From an uncultured Christensenellaceae bacterium (lineage in GTDB: Bacteria > Bacillota > Clostridia > Christensenellales > Borkfalkiaceae): DNA of 64,000 bases. The notes below the pieces were generated by a model. The model was not told the origin of the DNA. It did no database searches and saw only the letters and a program-made list of their open reading frames with translations. Where the stretch lies: assembly GCA_910586655.1 (NCBI GenBank), contig CAJUIR010000003.1, positions 1 to 64,000 on the forward strand, written 5' to 3'. A program made the position numbers and the translations under genes. The stretch's first letter is position 1. Every line of letters begins with the position of its first letter. Positions 1-6,816 of the stretch are shown here, piece by piece.

Positions 1-66
1 TTTCATTTGCCAATCCAAATAACTCAATTGCTCCAAGATATACCATTCTTTTGTAAAGTGTTTCAT
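1..66 (-). CDS. Partial gene, N-terminus only
   Basis: Only the first 22 codons are in the window; the gene reads leftward off the edge from an ATG at 66..64. A good Shine-Dalgarno (AGGAGAAG) lies just upstream, which supports a real start. The visible peptide begins MKHFTKEWYILEQLSYLDW. That opening resembles DUF4085 proteins, which start with a similar FTKEWY motif, but 22 residues cannot prove it. It is divergent from the XRE regulator at 194, with about 127 bp between the two starts. Confidence 0.4.
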   Translation of the reverse strand, partial: MKHFTKEWYILEQLSYLDWQMK

Positions 67-158
67 CGTTTCTTCTCCTGTTTTATTATAGATGTTGTAT
101 GGCTTATCTGCAACTATTATCGAAGAAATATAGCATAAAATCCTCATAGGTTGTCGAT

Positions 159-173
159 GTTGTTTAATACAAC
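159..173. promoter_or_regulatory. Palindromic operator candidate
   Basis: GTTGT-TTAAT-ACAAC is a perfect inverted repeat about 20 bp before the XRE start, in the divergent intergenic region. XRE regulators commonly bind such sites next to their own gene, so autoregulation is plausible but not shown. Confidence 0.3.
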
Positions 174-193
174 TAAAACAAGTAGAGGAATTT

Positions 194-652
194 ATGCCTA
201 TTTCTAAAAAGTTTCAAGATAGAATTACCGATTTAGTGGAAGACTGCGAAGAGAATAAATCAACCTTGCCTAAGTTAATCGGTATCGATTATCGCTCGTT
301 ATCCAATGCTTTAAATTACGGAATTGTTCCGACACCCAGAATTTTAATTCGCATTGCCGATTATTTTAACGTTTCCATCAAATATTTACTTGGTACTTCT
401 GCCGATGTTTATTTTATGAAAGCACCTACAAAAAGCAACTTTAAAACACGTTTCGAATTGTTGTGTAACGAAAATAAAGTTTCACATTATAAAGTCAGTA
501 AAGATTTACATTTTGAAAACAGTTATATCACACATTGGATTCAAAATAATTACTTGCCGTCATTGGAATTTTTAGAACTGATCAGCGATTACTTTAAAGT
601 TTCGATCGATTATTTGCTTGGCAGAACAGACGACAGAAAACTGTACGAATAA
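194..652 (+). CDS. XRE-family regulator with two HTH domains
   Basis: A 152-residue DNA-binding protein, probably a cytoplasmic repressor. Two similar helix-turn-helix units are visible, about residues 8-66 and 84-147. Each ends with the same signature: ADYFNVSIKYLLGTS in the first and SDYFKVSIDYLLGRT in the second, typical of Cro/CI-type HTH_3 domains. The start is set by GAGGAA upstream of ATG 194. Codon use is more AT-rich than the core genes further right, which would fit an accessory gene. It has no neighbour in the same direction, so its target is unknown. The divergent palindrome at 159-173 is a candidate site. Confidence 0.75.
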   Translation: MPISKKFQDRITDLVEDCEENKSTLPKLIGIDYRSLSNALNYGIVPTPRILIRIADYFNVSIKYLLGTSADVYFMKAPTKSNFKTRFELLCNENKVSHYKVSKDLHFENSYITHWIQNNYLPSLEFLELISDYFKVSIDYLLGRTDDRKLYE

Positions 653-710
653 AATAGATGCCGCCTCTTGCGAGAACGGCACCGCAGAATATACCGTTCA
701 TCACTGAGTC

Positions 711-821
711 GCCAAACCAATTACAATTCACCAAAGGGAGTTGTAAACAGCAACTTGGGTATAGTTCTACCTAAACTATGCCCATTGGCAAAAAAATTAT
801 GTAATTGATTTGGCATTTTTT
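711..821. other. Structured intergenic element with long closing stem
   Basis: The arms 711-725 and 800-814 are inverted repeats matching at 14 of 15 positions (gccaaaYcaattaca). Inside lie two smaller stems: 731-743 with 751-758, and 757-766 with 774-783 (GGGTATAGTT/AACTATGCCC). The two small stems share bases 757-758. The right arm is followed by a T-rich run from 815. This could be an elaborate terminator of the XRE gene, a small structured RNA, or a miniature inverted-repeat element. No ORF in it looks real. The stretch 653-710 upstream holds nothing recognisable beyond a short gccg/cggc stem. Confidence 0.4.
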
Positions 822-895
822 ATTTTAGCAAAATACGGAGTTTATGTCAATACGTTAAAAATAAATAATACGGGATTTACGGAATTTGAAGAAAC

Positions 896-931
896 AAAAA
901 ACAGAACAGACTTTATGTCTGTTCTGTTTTT
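896..931. terminator. Bidirectional intrinsic terminator
   Basis: AAAAACAGAACAGAC, loop TTTAT, GTCTGTTCTGTTTTT. The stem has a T run in either direction. It lies 20 bp past the stop of the leftward DUF11-like gene. Confidence 0.8.
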
Positions 932-950
932 TGTCGTTTATGATAGATCG

Positions 951-1593
951 TTAACGCATAAAACAATCGCAATAAAATTCGAAACGATCAAAGCAATCAC
1001 GGCAGTTGCAATCGCAATTTATTTCGTAGTAAATTCTCGGACCGATGCCGTTCGGTGTCACTGCCTCAATTCGATCCTCGGGGTCCGTAGGATCGGAAAT
1101 AACGTCAAACGAAAGAGGTTCGGTTTGTTCGGAGTAACGGATAGGACCTCTTGCGGGGTCGGTTACGGTATACTGCAACGTACCAAAGTGCGTGACGGGC
1201 GCCGTCGAAGGTTCTTCCGCTTTGACTTCATACTCGATCACGACCGTTTCGTCGGGGAGGAGATCGGGAAGGGTAAAGCCCTTAATCGGGTCGTAAGACG
1301 GTTGTGCGATCCCGTTTATTTTAACGCTGCCCGCAACATAACTTGCGCCTTTGGGGGGCGTAGGGTTTATGATATAAATCGAATCCAAAACGGTCGAGGA
1401 TTGATTGGTAATCGTGATCGTGTTATGGACGGTTTCGCCTTCTTTGGCAAACGTTTTGTCGGACGTCATGACCTTCGTGATCATGTCGGACAGGACTTCC
1501 GTGTACGGTATTACTTGTAATACTGCCGCGAACGCCCGCTTTGTTGGGTTCTACGGCGTTATAGATTGCATTTGATTGATTGGGGATAAGCAT
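951..1593 (-). pseudogene. DUF11-like surface repeat protein, frameshifted
   Basis: The start is ATG 1593..1591 behind AGGAGT, giving MLIPNQSNAIYNAVEPNKAG, the usual opening of clostridial DUF11 (conserved repeat) surface proteins. Around 1500-1504 the frame breaks. SITSNTV is read in the first frame, and TEVLSDMITKV, its expected continuation, in the next. The second frame then runs to 951 with one DUF11 repeat (SSDKTF-like start, NTITITNQSS, YVAGSVKINGIAQPSYDP). After that repeat it ends in an odd Cys-rich tail. Intact relatives carry several repeats, so this is a one-repeat copy that is also frameshifted. A sequencing error at the shift cannot be excluded. If transcribed, only a roughly 177-residue fragment starting at 1484 would be in frame. 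Confidence 0.6.
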
Positions 1594-1617
1594 GATGGTA
1601 CTCCTGAAATAAAAATA

Positions 1618-1655
1618 CTACATACCGATCCCCGCGGGGAGGACCGAATATGTAG
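1618..1655. other. Hairpin upstream of the DUF11-like gene
   Basis: CTACATA and TATGTAG close a stem around a perfect palindrome TCCCCGCGGGGA (1629-1640). It sits in the presumed 5' leader of the leftward gene, just ahead of its ribosome site. It could act in attenuation, or be the terminator-like end of something upstream. The rest of 1594-1788 shows no gene. Confidence 0.35.
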
Positions 1656-1788
1656 CCTAAAAAAGTTGTGTCTTTATGGACTTCGATTGATATGTGCGTT
1701 ACGATATAATTTATTTTACTTTATGATATGTTATTTTTCAAAGAATGTTTCCTATTAAGTATGATCGGTGTTACGTTATAAAAACAAT

Positions 1789-1828
1789 AAAACGCCGTAT
1801 TTTGTCGATCGACAAAATACGGCGTTTT
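1789..1828. terminator. 40-bp perfect palindrome after tRNA-Ser
   Basis: The 40 bp from 1789 to 1828 are fully self-complementary, centred on TCGA|TCGA. They lie immediately 3' of the leftward tRNA-Ser. T-rich ends in both directions make this a strong terminator. Confidence 0.8.
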
Positions 1829-1919
1829 TGGCGCAGAAGGCGGGATTTGAACCCGCGCCACCTTTAACAGTGCTACTCCCTTAGCAGGGGAGCCCCTTGA
1901 GCCACTTGGGTACTTCTGC
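1829..1919 (-). tRNA. tRNA-Ser(GCT)
   Basis: Reading leftward, the acceptor GCAGAAG (1919..1913) pairs with CTTCTGC (1839..1833). A long variable arm is present, as in class II tRNAs. The anticodon loop CTGCTAA gives GCT, serine (AGC/AGU codons). GGTTCAAATCC forms the T arm, and the 3' GCCA end is encoded in the DNA. Confidence 0.95.
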
Positions 1920-2018
1920 ATTGCGCTCGATTGCGTACTAAATATATCATAAAATATTCCGCTTGTCAAAGTATATTTCCAAAGAAACTCCAATTTTGCA
2001 AAAAATTTTTTCAAGTTC

Positions 2019-2047
2019 TTGCAGTTCCGTTCGATTTGTGTTAAAAT
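2019..2047 (+). promoter_or_regulatory. SigA promoter of ppa
   Basis: TTGCAG at 2019-2024, 17 bp spacer, TAAAAT at 2042-2047, shortly before the ppa start at 2066. Confidence 0.6.
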
Positions 2048-2065
2048 AAAAGACAGGAGAAATTT

Positions 2066-2608
2066 ATGAATATCTGGCACGACATAGACCCTGCAAGAAT
2101 TACTCCCAGCGATTTTGAGGTACTCATCGAAATCCCGCGCGGCTGTAAAGCAAAATACGAACTCGATAAAGAAACCGGTCTTTTAAAACTCGACCGCGTG
2201 CTTTATACTTCCACCGTATATCCTGCGAATTACGGGTTTATTCCAAGAACGCTTGCCGACGACGGCGATCCGTTGGACGTGCTCGTTCTCTGTAACGAAA
2301 TCATTTACCCCATGACGCTCATTCGCTGTTTCCCGATCGGGGTGATCAAAATGACCGACGGCGGCGAGTCGGACGAAAAAATTATCGCCATTCCCGTTAA
2401 AGATCCCAATTATAACGAATATTACGATATTCACGAATTGCCGCAGCACGTTTTCAGCGAAATGATGCACTTTTTCGAAGTGTATAAGTCGCTCGAACAT
2501 AAGACGACGGCGGTGAAAGAGATCGCGCACCGCGATGAGGCGGTGGAAATCATCCGCAAGACCATCCGTGCCTATCGTCAAAAATTCGGGAAAGAAAAAA
2601 CAGAATAA
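2066..2608 (+). CDS. ppa: Inorganic pyrophosphatase, family I
   Basis: A soluble cytoplasmic enzyme that hydrolyses pyrophosphate to phosphate and so drives biosynthetic reactions forward. At 180 residues it is the usual family I length. Key motifs are visible: IEIPRGCKAKYE near the N-terminus, YPANYGFIP around residues 52-60, and the metal-binding signature DGDPLDVLV around 67-75. The GGAG upstream fits ATG 2066. It is a single-gene unit between its own promoter and a strong palindromic terminator shared with the convergent spoIIE. Confidence 0.95.
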   Translation: MNIWHDIDPARITPSDFEVLIEIPRGCKAKYELDKETGLLKLDRVLYTSTVYPANYGFIPRTLADDGDPLDVLVLCNEIIYPMTLIRCFPIGVIKMTDGGESDEKIIAIPVKDPNYNEYYDIHELPQHVFSEMMHFFEVYKSLEHKTTAVKEIAHRDEAVEIIRKTIRAYRQKFGKEKTE

Positions 2609-2612
2609 AAGG

Positions 2613-2645
2613 ACGCGCCGTCTGCTCAGCAGACGGCGCGTTTTC
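2613..2645. terminator. Shared terminator between ppa and spoIIE
   Basis: ACGCGCCGTCTGCT-C-AGCAGACGGCGCGT followed by TTT. It lies between two convergent genes with only 43 bp separating their stops. Confidence 0.85.
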
Positions 2646-2651
2646 ATGTTG

Positions 2652-4970
2652 TTATGCCGCTTCGGTCAACTTTACGGCGAGCACGGTCATATCGTCCTCG
2701 GCTTTGCCGCCGTACCGTCCGAGCGCGCTGCCCAGTATTTCTTCCGCGAGCGATTGCGGGTTGAGCGGGTGCAGTTCGCTGATATAGGCGCATAAGTCTG
2801 CCGACGAGCCGAATGCCGAGGTCACGCCGTCGCTCATAAATATGAGGAAGTCGCCTTCCTTCATTCCCACGCGAAGCGTGGCGGGGTGCACTGCTTCCAA
2901 CATGCCGATGGGAAGCGATTCCCCTTCGAGGATCTTCAATTCGTCGCCCGAAAGCAGGAATCCGACGGGGGAGCCGATCTTTACGATGTCCGCATTTCCC
3001 GTATCCAAATTGACGGCAGCCAGATCGAGGCAGGAAAACGTTTCTTCCGCAGAGTAGGCGATCAGACGGTTGACGGTGGAAAGCACCGTTTCGGACGGCA
3101 TTTTGGCTTTATAGAAACTTTCGAGCAAAGAGAGGGTCTGGTCGGAAACATCGCGCGCCACTTCGCCGCTGCCCATGCCGTCGGAGAGGGCGACGAGAAA
3201 GCGTCTTTCGTCGATTTTTAAAATGGAGTGCGTGTCGCCGCTTGCCATTTGTCCCTCTTTGGAACGGGACGCAATGCCGAATGCGGCATCGAAGTTCGCC
3301 TTTCTTTTCAGTACGAAACAAGCGCGGTCTTTGGTGAGAGGGATCTTTTCGGCAAGCGAAAGGGGAACATGTAGCGCCGCGCCTGCAATGTCGCACAGTT
3401 TTTTGCCGTTGGTATTTTCCGCAAGCGTAATGCTCACGGTAAAGGAACTGCCTTCTCCGTAGAGGAAAATTTCCGAACTCAGCAGCCCGCCTGCCGAAAG
3501 CGCGGAAGATAGCATTTGTTCTTCGTCCGAAAAGACGTATTCTTCGCTCTGTTCGAGTGCAATCTCGCGCAGAATTTCGCTCACGCCGTGCGCCTGTTCG
3601 GCAAGCAATCTGCGTCCCTCTCTCGCCGATTCCAACTCCGCAAAATAGCGGCGGTATTCGGCAAGTTGTTTGTTGAGGGCAAACAGCATTCCTGCGGAAT
3701 TTCCGCACAGCGAGGAGAGTTCCGCGGGCATATCGATGAGGTTGACGCGGCCTTTGGCTTTCCCGACGGCGATGAGTTTATCCAGACTCTCGCGCACGTG
3801 CGCGTCTTCGCACTTCCGACGATTGGGACAGGTCTTGCAAAGCGTATCTTCGAGTTTTTCCCGCAGTTGGCGGGAGGAATTGTCCGCCATCGGTTTTTCG
3901 CGGAACGAATTTTCGATTTCGCGGAACAGGGCGGAAACTTCATAAAGTTGTTCGCCGACTGCGCGGCGGTTGCGGTTGATGGCAATGCGGGGCAACGTCC
4001 GTTCGCGGTAAAATAAAAGCGTGTTCTTTGCTTTACGGAACAGTTTTTCGGGAATGCAGCATACGGCTACGGCGGGCGCGGCGCAGGCAAGCACCGTTAA
4101 CACAATTTCCGCCGTGCCGCGCGTGTACAGTCCTTCCAGATACATGATCCCGAGATAGACCGAGGTAAAAGACAGCGAGGACGCCGCATTGCCGTAGGGC
4201 ACGAACAGCAGCGCCGCGCCGCCCAATACGGCGTAGACGGCAAGCGGGATCGCGCTGACCTGTACCAACGCGAGCGGCAGCGAAAGCACGATGGAAAAGG
4301 GTACGGCGGATGCGTTTTTCAGCAGCACAACGGACAGGATCACGCAGGAAAGCGAGAGAAAATAGAAGGGGATCACGCCGAACGCATGGATTACGCCCGT
4401 TCCGGTGAACAGCCATAAGAGCGTCAGTTCGGAAAGTTCTCCTGCAGAAAGACGGCAGCGGAACGCTCGGAATAAAAGCGCGTGCACTGCGCCTTCGGCA
4501 AGCATGGAAAACAATAAAAAGAACGCGCCGACGATCACTTTCTGCCAAACCAGCGGAAAGGTAAAAATCGAATAGCCCGCGTGCGGATACAGAAAAATAA
4601 ACGGAAGTTGGCACAACAGGGCGTAGGCTACGCGTTCGAAATTCATTTTGCGTCCGAAGCGTTTATAAAATACGCATACCAGCGTTAGAAAGCATGCCTG
4701 TACGATGCAGCACAGCGAGGCATAAATATCGACGGCAGCGGCAGAAGCGACAACGTACCCTGCAGTGCAGAGAAAGGGATTAAAACCGCAAACGACAGCG
4801 GCGTAAAAAAGGGGGAAAGCAAGCGGTTCGCGCTGCGGAAGCGCAAAATTCAAGAGCGCCATGCCTGCAAACAGAGCGCAATATCTCAGGACGGGTTTGA
4901 TTGAAATTTTCGAGCGTTTCCATGAAAACAAAGGTCTTTTTGCGGAAGTTCTGCGGATTGGTTTTCGCAC
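2652..4970 (-). CDS. spoIIE: Stage II sporulation protein E (PP2C phosphatase)
   Basis: Membrane-bound serine phosphatase that dephosphorylates SpoIIAA, releasing SigF in the forespore, and also acts in polar septation. It has 772 residues, slightly short of the Bacillus protein. The first ~320 residues hold about ten hydrophobic helices, followed by a central regulatory region with a CxxC-type cluster (CKTCPNRRKCED), then the PP2C domain. Phosphatase motifs are visible: ALSDGMGSGEVA, FLIFMSDGVTS and EDDMTVLAV. The start is GTG 4970, behind GAGGTG. It is transcribed alone. A candidate Spo0A box and -10 lie upstream, as expected for an early sporulation gene. Confidence 0.95.
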   Translation of the reverse strand: MRKPIRRTSAKRPLFSWKRSKISIKPVLRYCALFAGMALLNFALPQREPLAFPLFYAAVVCGFNPFLCTAGYVVASAAAVDIYASLCCIVQACFLTLVCVFYKRFGRKMNFERVAYALLCQLPFIFLYPHAGYSIFTFPLVWQKVIVGAFFLLFSMLAEGAVHALLFRAFRCRLSAGELSELTLLWLFTGTGVIHAFGVIPFYFLSLSCVILSVVLLKNASAVPFSIVLSLPLALVQVSAIPLAVYAVLGGAALLFVPYGNAASSLSFTSVYLGIMYLEGLYTRGTAEIVLTVLACAAPAVAVCCIPEKLFRKAKNTLLFYRERTLPRIAINRNRRAVGEQLYEVSALFREIENSFREKPMADNSSRQLREKLEDTLCKTCPNRRKCEDAHVRESLDKLIAVGKAKGRVNLIDMPAELSSLCGNSAGMLFALNKQLAEYRRYFAELESAREGRRLLAEQAHGVSEILREIALEQSEEYVFSDEEQMLSSALSAGGLLSSEIFLYGEGSSFTVSITLAENTNGKKLCDIAGAALHVPLSLAEKIPLTKDRACFVLKRKANFDAAFGIASRSKEGQMASGDTHSILKIDERRFLVALSDGMGSGEVARDVSDQTLSLLESFYKAKMPSETVLSTVNRLIAYSAEETFSCLDLAAVNLDTGNADIVKIGSPVGFLLSGDELKILEGESLPIGMLEAVHPATLRVGMKEGDFLIFMSDGVTSAFGSSADLCAYISELHPLNPQSLAEEILGSALGRYGGKAEDDMTVLAVKLTEAA

Positions 4971-4996
4971 GGGTTCACCTCATGGTTTTTTTCACA

Positions 4997-5051
4997 ATTA
5001 TAATAGAAATCATGAGGCTATCCTGCGGAGATAAAGTCTTTCTTTGTCGAA
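4997..5051 (-). promoter_or_regulatory. spoIIE promoter with candidate Spo0A box
   Basis: The leftward -10 TATAAT is at 5002..4997 and lacks a good -35 at normal spacing. A perfect 0A box core, TGTCGAA, lies at 5045-5051, about 55 bp upstream of the expected start. Spo0A~P-activated SigA promoters often have poor -35 boxes, and in Bacillus spoIIE is activated this way. The assignment here is inferred from position and motif. Confidence 0.5.
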
Positions 5052-5111
5052 TAAAGTTTAGTCCGAAGTCCCGACCGACGGGTCCGATTGAAAAGGGGGA
5101 GGGGAGGAACA

Positions 5112-5149
5112 ACGGAAAAATAGAAACTCCCGCGCAACCGCACGGGAGT
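5112..5149 (-). terminator. Terminator of the 5.1-5.5 kb transcript
   Basis: On the minus strand, ACTCCCG, an 10-nt loop and CGGGAGT are followed by TTCTATTTTT. It ends the transcript from the promoter at 5563-5536 before spoIIE. Confidence 0.75.
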
Positions 5150-5267
5150 GAATTGTCGTATTGAGTTGTGCGGGCAGAATTTCCCCTTTCTGCGCAGCAT
5201 TCCGAATTGTTTTTGCTTGATTCAAATTACGGATTCCTGTATCGCTCCGTATTTCTTTCGGCTCTGC

Positions 5268-5300
5268 TTAACTTTCCGCCCTTATCATAAAGTGGTACAT
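5268..5300 (-). CDS. Tiny ORF 2, 10 residues
   Basis: ATG 5300..5298 to TAA 5270..5268 encodes MYHFMIRAES. A GGGGG Shine-Dalgarno sits 8 nt before the ATG, and the start follows the stop of tiny ORF 1 by 15 nt, as in a translated operon. Function unknown. Candidates are a leader peptide sensing translation, or chance. Its position inside a structured RNA with its own promoter and terminator makes chance less likely. Confidence 0.35.
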   Translation of the reverse strand: MYHFMIRAES

Positions 5301-5315
5301 TGGTCTAACCCCCTG

Positions 5316-5351
5316 TTATTTGAGTTTGAAACCCTGAAAGAACTTACGCAT
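5316..5351 (-). CDS. Tiny ORF 1, 11 residues
   Basis: ATG 5351..5349 to TAA 5318..5316 encodes the cationic peptide MRKFFQGFKLK. It has a strong GGGAGG Shine-Dalgarno 9 nt upstream. No family is recognised. The tandem arrangement with tiny ORF 2 and the good ribosome sites argue for real translation, but length alone cannot show conservation. Confidence 0.4.
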   Translation of the reverse strand: MRKFFQGFKLK

Positions 5352-5535
5352 ATCGCTGTACCTCCCGATATGTTTTTGTAAAGACCTTGCCTTCCTCTCT
5401 CTCGGTCTTCCTGTGTCCGCGAACTTTTCCGTCCGTTTTGTCCAGTAGTGCCTAAATCAATTAGTGCATTGGAGTTTACCGCCTTTTTTGTAAACGATTA
5501 ACATTTCATGAAAGTTTTTTTCGTTTTGTACCTTT

Positions 5536-5563
5536 ATTATAACACGGTTTTTCGGTTTGTCAA
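5536..5563 (-). promoter_or_regulatory. Near-consensus SigA promoter of the 5.1-5.5 kb transcript
   Basis: On the minus strand, TTGACA (5563..5558), 16 bp, TATAAT (5541..5536). Both hexamers are perfect consensus, so high constitutive transcription from about 5529 is expected. Confidence 0.85.
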
Positions 5564-5598
5564 TACTTTTTCAAAAAATTTTTTTGGAAATTTTTAAC

Positions 5599-6816
5599 TC
5601 AATTTATCTTCTCGATTTTCAGTTTGATTTCCAGATCGGCGACAGATAAAATCGTATCTTTCCATTCCGCGTACTTTTTAGGGGAAGTCCGATACAAATC
5701 GCGGTTCAACTGGAACAGATCGCAGCCCGACGATTTGCATATTTCCCAAAGACGGTTGCAGTATTGGGTCAGCCGCTCTTGTGCGCTTTCTTTCACTTTT
5801 TCGGAGATTTCTCCTTTGGACACGTCGTCGATGGGCGCGGGCACGCCGCGGTTATAAAGGCGCAGTTTTGTTTTGATGGAGAGTATCACTTTGGGTTTAT
5901 TTTTCGTATTGAGAGATATTTTTCCCTCGTTGGAAAGAATCGAGAGCGTGACGGGCTGTCCGTCTTCTTCTGCGGTCATGGTGCCGGCAAACACCTTTCC
6001 CTGCAACAGACTGTAAGCAAATGTTTCTTCGGGTCCGAGCAGGGCGACCATTTTGCCCTCCGAAAAGAGCGCAGTTTCGTTTGCAAAATATATTTTCTTT
6101 TGTGTTTCGCCTTTATTGTCGCTTGCGCTCTGGCTTCCGCCGCCGCTGCCCGACGCGCTGGAGCCTTCGCCGCCGCCCGAATCGGCTCCGCAATCCTGTT
6201 CGAACGCGCGGACGAAGGGCATATAACTGCTTTTTGAGCGCCCGTAATATCCGATCGAGAAATCTTTTAACGTATTTTTTACGTTCGTGCCGGATTTTTG
6301 CGTCGCATCGGAAAATATTTTTTCGATGGATTGCGAAGATGTGTCGTCAAGCGCGCTGGTGCTGGTCAGCATGTCTTTTGCGGTGCCTTCGCACACGGCA
6401 ACGGTACAACTGTCCTGCATGTATTCGTTGCGCAAAAAGAAATCCAGCCCGTCGAATACGTCTTCTTTGGCGGTTTCTTCCCCGATGAGAATCAGGTTGC
6501 AGAAAATGAGTTTGGGAACCCAACCCGTTTTGGAATAAATTTGGGTTACGCAGTCCGAAACGGTTTTTCCGTCGCCTTCGATGTTGATGCTCGCCGTTCC
6601 GCAGGAGTTGCGGTCGCTGCCTTTTGGTACGGCGATCTGTGCGGTCAGGTGAAAGCCTTCGTCCGTTCTGTCAATTCCGGCTGCAAGAATGATCGCCGTT
6701 TTCTGAATATCCACTAAACCGAAATCGTTGGAAAAGAATGTAAACACAAAGATCGCGGAAAAGATGATATAGAGTTTCATGGGGACGGTCTTTAAAAATT
6801 TTTCAAACTTTTTCAC
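5599..6816 (-). CDS. gerAC: GerAC-type spore germination receptor subunit
   Basis: C subunit of a nutrient germinant receptor of the spore inner membrane. 405 residues from GTG 6816, chosen because AGGAGG lies 7 nt upstream; it overlaps the end of gerAB by 14 nt. The family pattern is present: DIQKTAIILAAGIDRTDEGF near the N-terminus, then the GerAC C-terminal domain with a conserved KVILSIKTKLRL strand. Family members are normally lipoproteins with a Cys after the signal segment. Here the hydrophobic segment is followed by FFSNDFGLVD with no Cys, so lipid attachment looks lost. A low-complexity Gly/Ser linker occurs near residue 225. Confidence 0.85.
   Translation of the reverse strand: MKKFEKFLKTVPMKLYIIFSAIFVFTFFSNDFGLVDIQKTAIILAAGIDRTDEGFHLTAQIAVPKGSDRNSCGTASINIEGDGKTVSDCVTQIYSKTGWVPKLIFCNLILIGEETAKEDVFDGLDFFLRNEYMQDSCTVAVCEGTAKDMLTSTSALDDTSSQSIEKIFSDATQKSGTNVKNTLKDFSIGYYGRSKSSYMPFVRAFEQDCGADSGGGEGSSASGSGGGSQSASDNKGETQKKIYFANETALFSEGKMVALLGPEETFAYSLLQGKVFAGTMTAEEDGQPVTLSILSNEGKISLNTKNKPKVILSIKTKLRLYNRGVPAPIDDVSKGEISEKVKESAQERLTQYCNRLWEICKSSGCDLFQLNRDLYRTSPKKYAEWKDTILSVADLEIKLKIEKIN

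Larger units (their letters stand above)
5112..5529 (-). ncRNA. Strongly promoted structured transcript with two tiny ORFs
   Basis: This 628-bp gap between spoIIE and gerAC has no ordinary gene. It does have a near-consensus leftward promoter (5563-5536) and an intrinsic terminator (5149-5112), predicting an RNA of about 420 nt. Several stems are visible: AAGACC/GGTCTT at 5409-5404 with 5386-5381, TACGGA/TCCGTA at 5251-5246 with 5233-5228, and GCAGAA/TTCTGC at 5193-5188 with 5179-5174. Two very short ORFs with excellent Shine-Dalgarno sites lie in the middle. I could not match it to tmRNA, RNase P, 6S or SRP RNA. It may be a structured regulatory RNA, a peptide-coding RNA, or both. Confidence 0.55.

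Noticed and set aside
810..1520. 236-codon rightward ORF
   Set aside because: Antisense to the DUF11-like gene; its product is compositionally odd and the opposite strand gives clear family motifs.
1721..2080. 119-codon leftward ORF across tRNA-Ser
   Set aside because: It reads straight through the tRNA and its palindromic terminator, so it cannot be a real gene.
5112..5529. tmRNA, RNase P RNA, 6S RNA or SRP RNA
   Set aside because: No alanine tag ending in ALAA, no tRNA-like end, no RNase P core motif, no long central-bubble hairpin and no GGAAGCAGCC-type SRP loop could be found by eye. A covariance search would settle it.
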